A stretch of DNA of 64,000 nucleotides from Olivibacter sp. SDN3 (GTDB lineage Bacteria > Bacteroidota > Bacteroidia > Sphingobacteriales > Sphingobacteriaceae): NCBI RefSeq assembly GCF_014334135.1, contig NZ_CP060497.1, positions 1,860,001 to 1,924,000 of the forward strand. Direction: 5' to 3'. The notes beneath the pieces are model-generated. The model saw only the letters and a list, made by a program, of their open reading frames with translations. It searched no databases and had not been told where the DNA came from. Position numbers and translations under genes: made by a program. Within the stretch, counting starts at the first letter, position 1. Every line of letters starts with the position of its first letter. Positions 53,139-62,448 of the stretch are shown here, one piece after another.

Positions 53139-54509
53139 ATGAGAAATTGTATTCATAAACGTAGCAATTATTTTTTGTTAGGTGTCTGTCTCCTGTGGCT
53201 GTTTGCAGGAACAGCCTTCGGACAGGAGCAAAAATCACTTTCCTTGCGGGAGGCTATAGGGCTGAGCGTTAACCATAACAGATCACTCAAAGTGAGTAAA
53301 AGTAAAGTAGAGCAGGCCGTGGCTTCTTTGCGTGAGGCTAAAGATAACCGTCTGCCGGATATCGATGTCTCTGGGCAATATATGCGCTTGAACCGTCCAA
53401 ATGTGAATCTCAAATTGCAACAGCCGGATACACAGGAACCGGGGAGCGGAGCAATGGACGACGCACCTGATATTAGTCAGGCGATGTTTGGTATGGCTAC
53501 AGCCAGTTTGCCGATTTTTTCTGGTGGAAGGATCAACAATGGCATCGCTTCGGCGAAATACCTCGAAACTGCAGCTACGCTGGATGCTGAGCGCAACAGG
53601 CAAGAGGTTGTTCAGAATACCATTGCTGCTTATTATAATCTTTACAAAGCCCAGGCAGCGGTGAATCTGGTAAAAGAGAATCTGGAGATTTCGAGGCAGC
53701 GGGTGAAAGATTTTGCCGGTATGGAGGCTAATGGTTTAGTGGCACGCAATGATTTGCTTAAGGTGCAGTTACAGGAAAGTAATCTGGAGCTGGCTTTGCT
53801 CGAAGCAGAGAATAATGCTGCAATAACCAATTTTAATTTTGATTTGATGCTCGGCCTGGAAGAGCATACCAAACTGCTATTGGATACTACCGACCTGTCG
53901 CAACTTCCGGCGGCCAGCACTTTGGCAGCATGGGAAACATCAGCTCTAAATGAGCGATCGGATTTTAAGGCTGTAGCGAAACGGCAGGAAGCCGCACATG
54001 CTGGAGTTAAGGTTGCCAAGGGGGCTTATTATCCAACACTTGCGCTTTCAGCTGGTTATGTTGGCATTAATGTGCCACATGCCCTTACCGTTACCAATGC
54101 CGTCAATGTAGGCGCTGGCCTAAGTTATAATATAGCCTCCCTTTATAAAGCAGGCGCGAAAATAAAGCAGGCGAAGGCAGAGGAAGATCAACTTGCGTTA
54201 GATCGGGAGCAATTAAGTGATGCGATCAAAAGCGATATACATAAAGCGTATCAAGATTATAATCAACGCTTAAAACAGATCCAAGTGTATGAAAAAGCGG
54301 TGGAGCAGGCCAATGAGAATTATCGCATTACGAAGAATAAGTACGACAATAGTCTGGCAACGACCACCGATCTTTTAGATGCGGATGTTGCCCGGTTGCA
54401 GGCTAATATCGATTATACCTACGCGAAGGCGGATGCCGTAGTGGCCTACAACAAGCTCTTTGAAAGTGCCGGCATAAGTAATGAGACTTACGCCACAGAC
54501 GATATATAG
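53139..54509 (+). CDS. TolC-family outer-membrane efflux protein
   Basis: A 456-residue protein with a signal peptide (cleavage near AFGQEQ). It has two tandem OEP repeats (about 30-240 and 255-445) rich in long coiled-coil helices. SLREAIGLSVNHNRSLKV begins repeat 1 and the NPA/AD-type turn includes ALNERSDFKAV. Repeat 2 includes YNLFDASLYKAGAKI-like text (YNIASLYKAGAKIKQA). It forms the trimeric outer-membrane channel for the EmrAB pump encoded downstream. The gene starts 10 bp after the TetR gene and 38 bp before emrA. Confidence 0.94.
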   Translation: MRNCIHKRSNYFLLGVCLLWLFAGTAFGQEQKSLSLREAIGLSVNHNRSLKVSKSKVEQAVASLREAKDNRLPDIDVSGQYMRLNRPNVNLKLQQPDTQEPGSGAMDDAPDISQAMFGMATASLPIFSGGRINNGIASAKYLETAATLDAERNRQEVVQNTIAAYYNLYKAQAAVNLVKENLEISRQRVKDFAGMEANGLVARNDLLKVQLQESNLELALLEAENNAAITNFNFDLMLGLEEHTKLLLDTTDLSQLPAASTLAAWETSALNERSDFKAVAKRQEAAHAGVKVAKGAYYPTLALSAGYVGINVPHALTVTNAVNVGAGLSYNIASLYKAGAKIKQAKAEEDQLALDREQLSDAIKSDIHKAYQDYNQRLKQIQVYEKAVEQANENYRITKNKYDNSLATTTDLLDADVARLQANIDYTYAKADAVVAYNKLFESAGISNETYATDDI

Positions 54510-54547
54510 ATAGAAGATTTAAATGACCTAGCGATTTTATATAAAAA

Positions 54548-55657
54548 ATGGAAACAAATAATCAAACAACAGTAAATACACCGGAAAAGAAATCGGGCAA
54601 TAAAGGTTTTGCTATAGTTTTTGCGTTGTTGATCCTTATAGGAGGAACGTATGGGGTGATTAAATACCTCCATGCACAGCAACACGAGGAAACCGATGAT
54701 GCTCAAGTAGTGTCCACGATCAGTCCGGTCATTCCGCGTGTATCTGGCTATATCAAGGACGTGCGTGTGAAAGACAATCAACAGGTGCGCAAAGGCGATA
54801 CCTTAGTGATACTTGACAATCGGGATTTTATGGTCTCGCTGGCACAAGCAGAGGCTGGTTTAGCCTCTGCTAAGAGCAACGCGCATGTAGCGGGGGCAGG
54901 CATTCAGGTGGCACAGGCAAACATTCATACTTCCGAGGTGAATATTGGAACGGTAGAAGCGCAGATCGAATCGGCGAAAGTGAATTTATGGCGTGCCGAG
55001 AAAGATTTTGAGCGTTACGGGAATTTGATAAAAGATCATAGCATTACGCAGCAGCAGTATGAGGAAGCCTTAGCTAATAAGCAGTTGGCAGAAAAGCAAT
55101 TGGCTATCTTGGAAACTCAGCGACAGTCGGCCGATCGTCAAGCAAAAGCAATCAGCACACAGAAAGCAGTGAGCACTGGTCAGGTATCGGTGGCCGACGC
55201 AACTATTAAACAACGGGAGGCTGAGGTCGAATCGGCACAGCTGAGCTTATCGTATACCGTGATAACCGCAGCTATCGATGGCCAGGTGGGTAAGGTAAAT
55301 CTGCAGCCGGGACAGTACCTCGCTGCAGGACAATCGTTGTTCAGTATTGTTCCCTTAGATGAAAAATGGGTGATCGCTAATTTCAAGGAGACGCAGTTAA
55401 CGAGAATGGAATTGGGGCAGAAGGTATCGATTACCGTAGACGCATACCCAGACGTAGCGCTGGAAGGTACCGTGGTTTCCTTCTCGCCCGCAACCGGAGC
55501 CATACAGTCCCTACTTCCCCCGGATAATGCTTCAGGAAATTTCGTTAAGGTCGTGCAAAGGATACCGGTAAGAATCGATTTTGAGGAGGGACATGACCCG
55601 GCATTTATGGCTAAACTCCGTACAGGGATGAATGTACTGGTGGATGTACACCTCTAA
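54548..55657 (+). CDS. emrA: HlyD/EmrA-family membrane fusion protein
   Basis: A 369-residue periplasmic adaptor. One N-terminal transmembrane helix (about 18-38; FAIVFALLILIGGTYGVI) anchors it. The lipoyl half-motifs are ETDDAQVVSTISPVIPRVSG and DGQVGKVNLQPGQYLAAG, and a long coiled-coil hairpin lies between them (about 90-225). The beta-barrel end includes EKWVIANFKETQLTRMELGQ. It bridges EmrB in the inner membrane to the TolC-like channel. Its position between tolC-like and emrB-like genes is that of a tripartite pump operon. Confidence 0.94.
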   Translation: METNNQTTVNTPEKKSGNKGFAIVFALLILIGGTYGVIKYLHAQQHEETDDAQVVSTISPVIPRVSGYIKDVRVKDNQQVRKGDTLVILDNRDFMVSLAQAEAGLASAKSNAHVAGAGIQVAQANIHTSEVNIGTVEAQIESAKVNLWRAEKDFERYGNLIKDHSITQQQYEEALANKQLAEKQLAILETQRQSADRQAKAISTQKAVSTGQVSVADATIKQREAEVESAQLSLSYTVITAAIDGQVGKVNLQPGQYLAAGQSLFSIVPLDEKWVIANFKETQLTRMELGQKVSITVDAYPDVALEGTVVSFSPATGAIQSLLPPDNASGNFVKVVQRIPVRIDFEEGHDPAFMAKLRTGMNVLVDVHL

Positions 55658-55759
55658 GCAAATACATTTTGTGCATATCGCTACATCGGGTATTCGTGGC
55701 CTATTGTTTAGACGGCTATTAGGGATGCGTAAAGTTTAGGGAGCGAAATAAAATAAATT

Positions 55760-57331
55760 ATGGAACAGAATTCATTGGTAGAATACGGTTTTCGAAGAGC
55801 GATAATTACGATTACAGCTATTTTATGTGCCTTATTGGAAATCGTAGATACCACCATTATAAATGTGGCGCTTAACGAGATGCGTGGAAACTTGGGGGCT
55901 ACACTCAGTGAAATAGGTTGGGTAATTACAGCCTATGCTATCGGTAACGTTATTGTGGTGCCATTGACCAGCTTTTTTTCGGAGCAGTTTGGTAGGCGTA
56001 ATTATTTTGCGGCATCCGTTATTTTATTTACGGTATGTTCTTTTTTATGCGGTAATGCGAATACGATGTGGGAGCTCATTCTCTTCCGGTTTTTGCAGGG
56101 TGTGGGTGGGGGTGCTTTATTGGTAACCTCGCAAACCATCATCACCGAGGTTTTCCCGGTAGAAAAGCGGGGAATGGCACAGGCGCTCTATGGGCTAGGC
56201 GTGATTGTCGGACCGACATTGGGGCCGCCGCTTGGAGGATATATTGTGGAAAATTACAGTTGGCCCTATATTTTTTACATCAATATTCCCATCGGAATCA
56301 TTGCCGTGATGCTTACCTTAAAGTTTATCAAAAGTCCGAAATACGGCGAAAAGAAATCGGCCAGTCAAATCGATTGGTGGGGAATAGCCTTTTTGGCGGC
56401 TGCGGTTGGTTCGCTGCAGTTTGTACTGGAGCGAGGGCAAGAAGAAGACTGGTTTAATGACAGTATGATTTTGGCTCTGTCGGTAATATGTGTGCTGAGT
56501 ATTTATCTTTTTGTTTGGCGGGAACTTACCTGTAAAAACCCTATTGTAGAGCTCCGGGTATTGAAAAATGGTAATTTACGTGTCGGTACCGTACTATCCT
56601 TTATTCTCGGTTTTGGTTTGTACGGTTCTACGTTTATCATCCCGCTATATACACAGAACTCCTTGGGCTGGACGGCCTATCAGGCCGGTCTACTCATGGT
56701 GCCGGCATCTTTGATGACCGCCTTCATGATGCCTATCATAGGACAGGCCATTCAGCGGGGAGTAAAGCAAAAATATCTGGCCGCAACCGGTATGTTCCTG
56801 TTTTTTCTTTTTTGTATTTGGGGGTATAAAATTTTGACGCCCGATACCGGAGAGGATGCTTTCTTTTGGATGCTCATGTTGCGCGGCGTCGCAATGAGTT
56901 TATTGTTTATACCGGTTTCAACCTTGTCTTTATCCACCCTAAGTGGTAAAGAGATCGGACAGGGCGCGGCATTTACCGGCATGATGCGTCAATTGGGTGG
57001 TTCATTTGGTATTGCATTGATTACTACTTTTATGAGTAGACGTAACGCTTTACATCGAAGTGATTTAATTGGACATATTAGCCCAGATAACCCCATGTTT
57101 CAGCAAAAGTACCAGGGGTTGATCGCTAATTTTATGCAACATGGAATGGCTCCCAATCAAGCAAAGACTGCGGCATTGAAAGCTTTGGATGGGTCGATCA
57201 CCGGGCAAGCGGCAGTGCTGTCCTATATGGATGTATTTTTGTATATCGGTTTGGCATTTCTAATCTGCGTACCATTTATCCTAATGTTAAAAAACGCAAA
57301 GGGAAAAGTAGAAGTGGCGGGGGCACATTGA
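55760..57331 (+). CDS. emrB: EmrB/QacA-type MFS drug:H+ antiporter (DHA2 family)
   Basis: A 523-residue permease with 14 predicted transmembrane helices. The DHA2 motif LEIVDTTIINVALNEMRGNL is in helix 1, GWVITAYAIGNVIVVPLTSF in helix 2, and motif A-like SEQFGRRNYF after it. Motif C is GLGVIVGPTLGPPLGGYIVE. It exports lipophilic compounds in exchange for protons, here through EmrA and the TolC-like channel. It lies 102 bp after emrA. The inducer/substrate is unknown. Confidence 0.94.
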   Translation: MEQNSLVEYGFRRAIITITAILCALLEIVDTTIINVALNEMRGNLGATLSEIGWVITAYAIGNVIVVPLTSFFSEQFGRRNYFAASVILFTVCSFLCGNANTMWELILFRFLQGVGGGALLVTSQTIITEVFPVEKRGMAQALYGLGVIVGPTLGPPLGGYIVENYSWPYIFYINIPIGIIAVMLTLKFIKSPKYGEKKSASQIDWWGIAFLAAAVGSLQFVLERGQEEDWFNDSMILALSVICVLSIYLFVWRELTCKNPIVELRVLKNGNLRVGTVLSFILGFGLYGSTFIIPLYTQNSLGWTAYQAGLLMVPASLMTAFMMPIIGQAIQRGVKQKYLAATGMFLFFLFCIWGYKILTPDTGEDAFFWMLMLRGVAMSLLFIPVSTLSLSTLSGKEIGQGAAFTGMMRQLGGSFGIALITTFMSRRNALHRSDLIGHISPDNPMFQQKYQGLIANFMQHGMAPNQAKTAALKALDGSITGQAAVLSYMDVFLYIGLAFLICVPFILMLKNAKGKVEVAGAH

Positions 57332-57373
57332 TGTTAAAAAATGTTAATCCATCCATTTAATAAATTAAATCCA

Positions 57374-57381
57374 TAACTTTG
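57374..57381 (+). promoter_or_regulatory. Candidate -7 element (TAACTTTG)
   Basis: An exact TAnnTTTG match 25 bp before the first FKBP gene, suggesting that the FKBP pair is transcribed separately from the efflux operon. No clear -33 TTTG. Confidence 0.5.
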
Positions 57382-57405
57382 TAAAACGCTTAGCCGTGAT
57401 TTAAT

Positions 57406-58035
57406 ATGAAAGGAATCTATACCTGTGTGTTAACCATTCTTTTGGGCATTATCATCGTATCTTGTAATAAGGACGATGTAGATGTATATGATCAGCAGGC
57501 TATTCTTGAACGGGAAGCCTCTATGCTATCTGCTTATATCACAGCGCAGGGCTTGTCTGATTCTGCAGAATTACATCAACAAACCGGTATTTGGTATGTG
57601 CTCAAAGATCCGGGAGAAGGTGATTTTAATTATCTAGATACCAGTGATAATACCGGGGAGAGCCAGTTGGCAAATGCACAGATCTTGGTAAAGTACACCG
57701 GAAAATTGCTCGATGGGACAGTATTTGATGAAAATTTAAACCCAGATACAACAGACGCCAATAATGGTTATTTTAACTTGTTACCAACTCAGACGCAGCC
57801 CGGAGTGATCACTGCTTGGCAGATTGCTTTTTATCCTGCAAAGATTGGCGAGCATGAGATAGGTGGACTGCTGGAGACAGGTTTGCAGAAAGGAGCGAAA
57901 ATAAGAATTATTACACCCTCTCCTTATGCTTATAGAAATCAACCCAATGCGGATATACCGGCAAATTCCCCTTTGGATTTTGATATCGAGGTGCTTGATA
58001 TAAAAAAGTCTCCTGACCAGAATAACGTGAATTAA
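57406..58035 (+). CDS. FKBP-type peptidyl-prolyl isomerase lipoprotein
   Basis: A 209-residue lipoprotein (lipobox IIVSCNKD, Cys20). The FKBP domain (about 85-205) includes VKYTGKLLDGTVFDEN, then GVITAWQIAFYPAKIGEHE and the C-terminal core KIRIITPSPYAYRNQ and LDFDIEVLDI. It probably assists folding of exported or outer-membrane proteins by proline cis-trans isomerisation. A second FKBP-like lipoprotein gene follows 56 bp downstream, and the two may form an operon. Confidence 0.9.
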   Translation: MKGIYTCVLTILLGIIIVSCNKDDVDVYDQQAILEREASMLSAYITAQGLSDSAELHQQTGIWYVLKDPGEGDFNYLDTSDNTGESQLANAQILVKYTGKLLDGTVFDENLNPDTTDANNGYFNLLPTQTQPGVITAWQIAFYPAKIGEHEIGGLLETGLQKGAKIRIITPSPYAYRNQPNADIPANSPLDFDIEVLDIKKSPDQNNVN

Positions 58036-58091
58036 AATTGTCGATTTTTACAAAATGACACTTTAAAATAAAAAATAACATTATATCGTAA

Positions 58092-59048
58092 ATGATCTCT
58101 CCCCTTAAAAAATTAGCTGTTGGCTGTTTATTGGTTTTGACGGTATTCGCTGCTTGTAATAAGCAAGAATATCAAAGCGTAGAAGCGTTGGATGCACAAA
58201 ATATTGAAGCTTATATCCAAGCTAATAATTTGAATGTGCAGCCCCTAGGAAATACGGGAATGTACTACCAGGTTGTAGAAGAAGGAAAAGGCGCTGAACT
58301 TGACTACACAGGCAGATACCCCATCGTATATACGGTAAAATCGCTCGATGGCTCTTATAATGTAGCAGACACCTTTTCTGCCTCTAATCGCTACATGGAC
58401 TATTTAGGTTATTTTTTAGGATCATCACCGCAGGGATCCAGTGCCGCAGCGTCACCTAATTATCAGGAAATTTTCGAGAGAGACGAAGGTTTAAAGCATA
58501 TTCTTCGTAACGTACTGCAAAAAGCTGATGGAAAGGTTCGGGTGCTCATTCCGTCAAGATTATTGAACTACGGCCCTAACGGGAATGACGACTTAGGCAT
58601 ACCCCCCAATGCATCCATGGATTATGTGTTACACGTAATTGATAGTGCCAGTATGCCTGCTTATGAAGATGCCTCTATTCGTAAACGTATTGAAGCGCTC
58701 GGATTGAATCTGGAAGAATATGAAACAACCGAAAGCGGTATCTATTATCATATTAGTGAACAAGGAACTGGTGATCCGATTACGGTGGATTCCACTGTAA
58801 CCGTTGCGTATGCCCTTACATTATTTAATGGTAATGATATTGAACGCTCTGACTCAGCTAGTTTTGCTCTAACGGGACTTATTCCTGCTTGGAGGGAAGT
58901 TGTGCCTAAGTTAAACAAGGGCGGGGAAGTCCGTTTTTTTTCGCCTTCTAAAAGTGCCTATGGTTATGCTGGAGGGAACATTCCGTTTAGTCCACTGGAG
59001 TTCAGTATTACCGTCCGAGACGACAGTAGCAGTGATGAGGACGAATAG
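58092..59048 (+). CDS. Lipoprotein with two FKBP-like domains
   Basis: A 318-residue lipoprotein (lipobox VFAACNK, Cys22). The first FKBP-like region (about 50-190) has YQVVEEGKGAELDYTGRYP and RVLIPSRLLNYG, but the usual aromatic active-site residues are poorly kept. The second (about 210-312) has YYHISEQGTGDPITVDSTV, VTVAYALTLFNG and RFFSPSKSAYGYAGG. The protein ends in an acidic run (DDSSSDEDE). It is probably a duplicated periplasmic folding factor, with at least one domain possibly inactive. Its stop is 1 bp from the stop of the convergent photolyase gene. Confidence 0.82.
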   Translation: MISPLKKLAVGCLLVLTVFAACNKQEYQSVEALDAQNIEAYIQANNLNVQPLGNTGMYYQVVEEGKGAELDYTGRYPIVYTVKSLDGSYNVADTFSASNRYMDYLGYFLGSSPQGSSAAASPNYQEIFERDEGLKHILRNVLQKADGKVRVLIPSRLLNYGPNGNDDLGIPPNASMDYVLHVIDSASMPAYEDASIRKRIEALGLNLEEYETTESGIYYHISEQGTGDPITVDSTVTVAYALTLFNGNDIERSDSASFALTGLIPAWREVVPKLNKGGEVRFFSPSKSAYGYAGGNIPFSPLEFSITVRDDSSSDEDE

Positions 59049-59049
59049 T

Positions 59050-60363
59050 TTAAAGCTCATCGTTCAAAGCATGTTTATATACTTCCAAAGCCCGTTCGCG
59101 GGCTTTTTTATGTTCCACGATGGGCTTCGGATATTTAAATGGGTCATCAAATTCAGGTACCCAGCGTTTTATATACTCCAGATTCGGGTCAAATTTCTTT
59201 TGCTGTAATTCAGGGTTGAATACCCGAAAATAGGGCGCCGCATCGGTTCCCGACCCTGCGGCCCATTGCCAGTTGCCCACATTACTGCTCTGCTCGTAAT
59301 CCTGTAACTTCCGCGCAAAATAGGCTTCACCCCAACGCCAATCGATCAATAGATGCTTGCAAAGGAAGCTTGCGACGACCATTCTTACCCGGTTATGCAT
59401 AAATCCAGTTTCATTCAGCTGGCGCATTCCGGCGTCTACCAAAGGGTACCCGGTTTGCCCGGCACACCAGGTTTCGAATTCTTTTTCATCATTGCGCCAT
59501 CGGATGCCGTCATAGGCTTTTTTGAAGGCTTTATGGGTCGTATGAGGGAAATGCCATAGAATCATCATAAAAAACTCTCGCCAGACGAGCTCATCGAGCC
59601 AGGTTTTTTCTTTCGCCTGCAGGGCCTCCTGAACCAATCGACGGATACTTACCGTGCCAAAACGCAGATGTAAACTCATTCGGCTGGTACCATGTTCATC
59701 CGACGGTATATCCCGGGTTTCGCTGTAACTTTCCATCACACCCTTATAGTGCTTATCAGGGAAAGCCTGAGACGTAGCTTCAAAACCGAGGGATTTCAAA
59801 GATGGGAGTGCTTGCCTGTATGTGTGATAGCTACCGTCAGAAGCCGATAAGATATGGTAATCCTGGTTATCCAGTTGTGCATACCATTTGTTCTTATAGG
59901 GTGTGTAAACGGTATAGGGTGTGCCGTCAGCCTTTAGGAGCTCATTCTTTTCAAAAATCACCTGATCTTTGAAGGTAAATACTCCCAAACCTTCTTTAGT
60001 TAAAAAGTCATTAATTCGTTGATCTCGCTCTCTGGCGTAAGGTTCGTAATCGTGATTATAATAAACAGCCGCAGGCTCGAAATCCTGTATAATCTTCTTC
60101 CATGCGATCTCGGGTCTATCGTGATATATTGCAATAGCCGTGTGATGTCTTTTTAATTGCTGGTTAAGGGTTCCTAACTGCTGGTGGATAAAGGCGACCC
60201 GGGCATCATCGCTGTCTTCCAGTTTAGACAGGATGTTGTGGTCAAAAATAAAAACGGGTTGCACACGACGGCCACTGGTTAGTGCATGAACAAGAGCTGC
60301 ATTGTCATTTAGCCTCAGGTCCCGACGAAACCAGTGGATGGCTATCTCATTCTTTTTGCTCAT
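59050..60363 (-). CDS. phrB: Deoxyribodipyrimidine photolyase (CPD class I-type)
   Basis: A 437-residue flavoprotein. The N-terminal photolyase domain (antenna-chromophore region) starts IHWFRRDLRLNDNAALVHAL. The C-terminal FAD domain includes WLDELVWREFFMMILW, TGYPLVDAGMRQLNETGFMHN and the finishing QWAAGSGTDAAPYFRVFNP, typical of class I CPD photolyases. It repairs UV-induced cyclobutane pyrimidine dimers using blue light. Its start overlaps the upstream epimerase gene by 17 bp. A perfect terminator for the opposite strand lies in its last 60 nt. Confidence 0.94.
   Translation of the reverse strand: MSKKNEIAIHWFRRDLRLNDNAALVHALTSGRRVQPVFIFDHNILSKLEDSDDARVAFIHQQLGTLNQQLKRHHTAIAIYHDRPEIAWKKIIQDFEPAAVYYNHDYEPYARERDQRINDFLTKEGLGVFTFKDQVIFEKNELLKADGTPYTVYTPYKNKWYAQLDNQDYHILSASDGSYHTYRQALPSLKSLGFEATSQAFPDKHYKGVMESYSETRDIPSDEHGTSRMSLHLRFGTVSIRRLVQEALQAKEKTWLDELVWREFFMMILWHFPHTTHKAFKKAYDGIRWRNDEKEFETWCAGQTGYPLVDAGMRQLNETGFMHNRVRMVVASFLCKHLLIDWRWGEAYFARKLQDYEQSSNVGNWQWAAGSGTDAAPYFRVFNPELQQKKFDPNLEYIKRWVPEFDDPFKYPKPIVEHKKARERALEVYKHALNDEL
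59087..59109 (+). terminator. Rho-independent terminator of the FKBP genes, inside phrB
   Basis: The 8-bp stem AAAGCCCG/CGGGCTTT with a TTCG tetraloop (59087-59106) is followed by a run of six T (59104-59109). It terminates the plus-strand FKBP message while encoding part of the photolyase C-terminus on the other strand. Confidence 0.88.
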
Positions 60364-61279
60364 CTTCTGCAGGCTTTATATATATATTGGTTAAAGCTTC
60401 CCGGATAGTAGGATACTTGAACTTAAATCCTGCGTTGCTTATACGTTCGGCGGATACCCTAGTGCTGTGTAGAAGTAGATCACTCATTTTTCCCATAATG
60501 GAACGAATAAGGAAGGCTGGCACAGGTGGCGCCCATAGCGGTTTCTTAAGGGTTTTTGCCAACGCCCGATTGAGCGTTTTATTGGTGATGGTTTCGGGAG
60601 CTACCATATTATAGACGCCACGGAGCCCTTCGTGTTCCAAAGCAAAAATATACATGGCCACAGCGTCTTCTAGGTGAATCCATGGCGTGTATTGTCTGCC
60701 GTTGCCCAATTTTGCGCCAAGGCCTAGCTTAACGGGTTTCGCCATTAATGGAAGAGCCCCGTCTTCTTTGCTTAAAATAATACCACTCCTTAACGATACT
60801 GTGCGGATACCGTAAGAGGCCGCTTGTGAAACAACTTGTTCCCAAGCGAGGCAGGTTTGGCCTAAAAAGTCATCTGAAGGTACGCGCTCTTCCGTTAACA
60901 ATTCGTCGCCACGATTACCATAATAACCTGTGGCTGATGCAGAAATTACCGTTTTTACCCGGTGGGGCGTCGATTGCAATAACTGGTAGATGAGCTGAAT
61001 ACTGTCTGTTCTGCTTTTTAGAATATTTATCCGCACATTTTTGCTCCATGGTTTTTTTGCGATACCTGCTCCAGCTAGATGGATAATGGCTTCTACATCG
61101 GTGATACAGGATTTATCTATCGCGCCTTCTTCCAGATCCCATGTAAAATAACTGACAGACGATGTGTTGCTTTTGGCTTTTCGCGTTAATGCATGTATGG
61201 TATATCCTTTACTTACTAATGCTGCTATCAATGCTTCTCCTACCATGCCACTGGCACCTGTAACTAGTATTTTATTCAT
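60347..61279 (-). CDS. TIGR01777-family NAD(P)-dependent epimerase
   Basis: A 310-residue atypical SDR. The cofactor motif is VTGASGMVGEALIAAL (about 6-21), followed by IIHLAGAGIAKKPWS, the TIGR01777 signature, and ASATGYYGNRGDELLTE with the Tyr active-site variant. The C-terminal DUF1731 region includes PPVPAFLIRSIMGKMSDLLL. The family is widespread, with few members assigned a reaction. It overlaps phrB by 17 bp, so the two are translationally coupled and probably co-regulated, suggesting a light-linked role. Confidence 0.92.
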   Translation of the reverse strand: MNKILVTGASGMVGEALIAALVSKGYTIHALTRKAKSNTSSVSYFTWDLEEGAIDKSCITDVEAIIHLAGAGIAKKPWSKNVRINILKSRTDSIQLIYQLLQSTPHRVKTVISASATGYYGNRGDELLTEERVPSDDFLGQTCLAWEQVVSQAASYGIRTVSLRSGIILSKEDGALPLMAKPVKLGLGAKLGNGRQYTPWIHLEDAVAMYIFALEHEGLRGVYNMVAPETITNKTLNRALAKTLKKPLWAPPVPAFLIRSIMGKMSDLLLHSTRVSAERISNAGFKFKYPTIREALTNIYIKPAEDEQKE

Positions 61280-61345
61280 TTCGACAATTTTGTAATAAAG
61301 TAAAGCTTTTTATATATGACGGTGGACAATGGTTAAATGATACAA

Positions 61346-62215
61346 TCAATCGTTAAGTGCTTCCTTTAATGCTTCTTCGAATGTTAAGCATTCGTGTGGA
61401 AAGAGATCATGAATATGGTTGTTTTCACATAAAAGGTCTCCTGTGATATGTTGGCCGAATGCCCGCGCCGTTGATACGTTGATACCCGTAGTAAGGCTGA
61501 TAAATATGGCCGATAAGCGATTGTTAAAGCTAGGTAATGTGATGATCGGACGCTTTAATCGGCGTAACTTCAAATAAGCGCTCAACATATCCCTGTAACT
61601 CAAAATGTCGGGTCCGCCTAAATCAAAGTTCTGATTAAATGCTGCCGGGTTGAGTGTGATAAAATTGAGATAAGTGAGCAGATCATGTAATGCGATGGGT
61701 TGTGCCCGCATCTTCACTAAGCGTTTATTGGTGAAAATAAAAAACTTCGACGAGATTTTTTTCATCATTTCCATAAGAATAGAACCCTTGCCTATGATGT
61801 TGCTAACCCGAACAATAGTATAGGAGATGTAGCTGTCTATCAAAATTTGCTGCACATCTTTTATAAAAGGGGTTCGGAGCCGGGTAATATAGATGAGTTG
61901 TTGGCTATTGGTTCTCCTGGCCTGTTTGATGAAATTCGTCAATGACAGCAACTCCAGGTTTTTGTATTGCTCGTTCCATTCTGCCGAATCTTGGCTCAGA
62001 TATATGGCTACATCCATATGCTCGTTGATGGATGGATGGTACTTCTCCCGAAGTAGATCGCCTTTTATAACGAAAAGGTTTGGACGAGTTTCCGTGGTGT
62101 TTAGGAAATGTTTATCATTACGTACTAAACAAGAAATCTGGTATCCTTCATCTGCTAAATGTAAAGCAAGTCTTTTCCCTAAATAATTGTTTAATCCAGC
62201 AATTAGTGTATTCAT
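61346..62215 (-). CDS. NAD(P)-binding NmrA-like SDR protein
   Basis: A 289-residue extended-SDR protein. The Rossmann motif is IAGLNNYLGKRLALHLADEG (a variant GxxxxxG). QLIYITRLRT and YTIVRVSNIIGKGS match the NmrA-like/complex-I-assembly type. A catalytic YxxxK is not obvious, so it may bind NAD(P) for sensing or assembly rather than catalysis. The C-terminus (FEEALKEAL) is typical. It lies 66 bp upstream of the epimerase and divergent from the cryptochrome gene. Confidence 0.83.
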   Translation of the reverse strand: MNTLIAGLNNYLGKRLALHLADEGYQISCLVRNDKHFLNTTETRPNLFVIKGDLLREKYHPSINEHMDVAIYLSQDSAEWNEQYKNLELLSLTNFIKQARRTNSQQLIYITRLRTPFIKDVQQILIDSYISYTIVRVSNIIGKGSILMEMMKKISSKFFIFTNKRLVKMRAQPIALHDLLTYLNFITLNPAAFNQNFDLGGPDILSYRDMLSAYLKLRRLKRPIITLPSFNNRLSAIFISLTTGINVSTARAFGQHITGDLLCENNHIHDLFPHECLTFEEALKEALND

Positions 62216-62243
62216 TTTCGCTTGGCCTATGTCACTTGTATAC

Positions 62244-62253
62244 TACAATTGTA
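62244..62253. repeat. Palindrome TACAATTGTA in divergent spacer
   Basis: A perfect 10-bp palindrome 29 bp before the SDR gene. It could be an operator for the leftward genes, but palindromes of this length also arise by chance in AT-rich DNA. Confidence 0.35.
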
Positions 62254-62390
62254 TTGTTCTTTCTGTTTAATTAAAAGTGAATTTTTTGCAATAGTAAGCA
62301 TTTATGACTGGGGAGGCGAAAGAAGAGGCATAAAATGTTGTTTGAACATTTGTTAGAATAGTGTAAAGCTTCGTTTTTAGTAGGTAAAAC

Positions 62391-62423
62391 TTTGTTTTAT
62401 GCGGCTAAAAACCAGTATATTTG
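62391..62423 (+). promoter_or_regulatory. Promoter of the DASH cryptochrome gene
   Basis: -33 TTTG (62391-62394) and -7 TATATTTG (62416-62423) are 21 bp apart and match the Bacteroidota consensus exactly. The start codon is 25 bp downstream. Confidence 0.72.
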
Positions 62424-62448
62424 AGGTTAATATTTCCCTGTATTAAGA

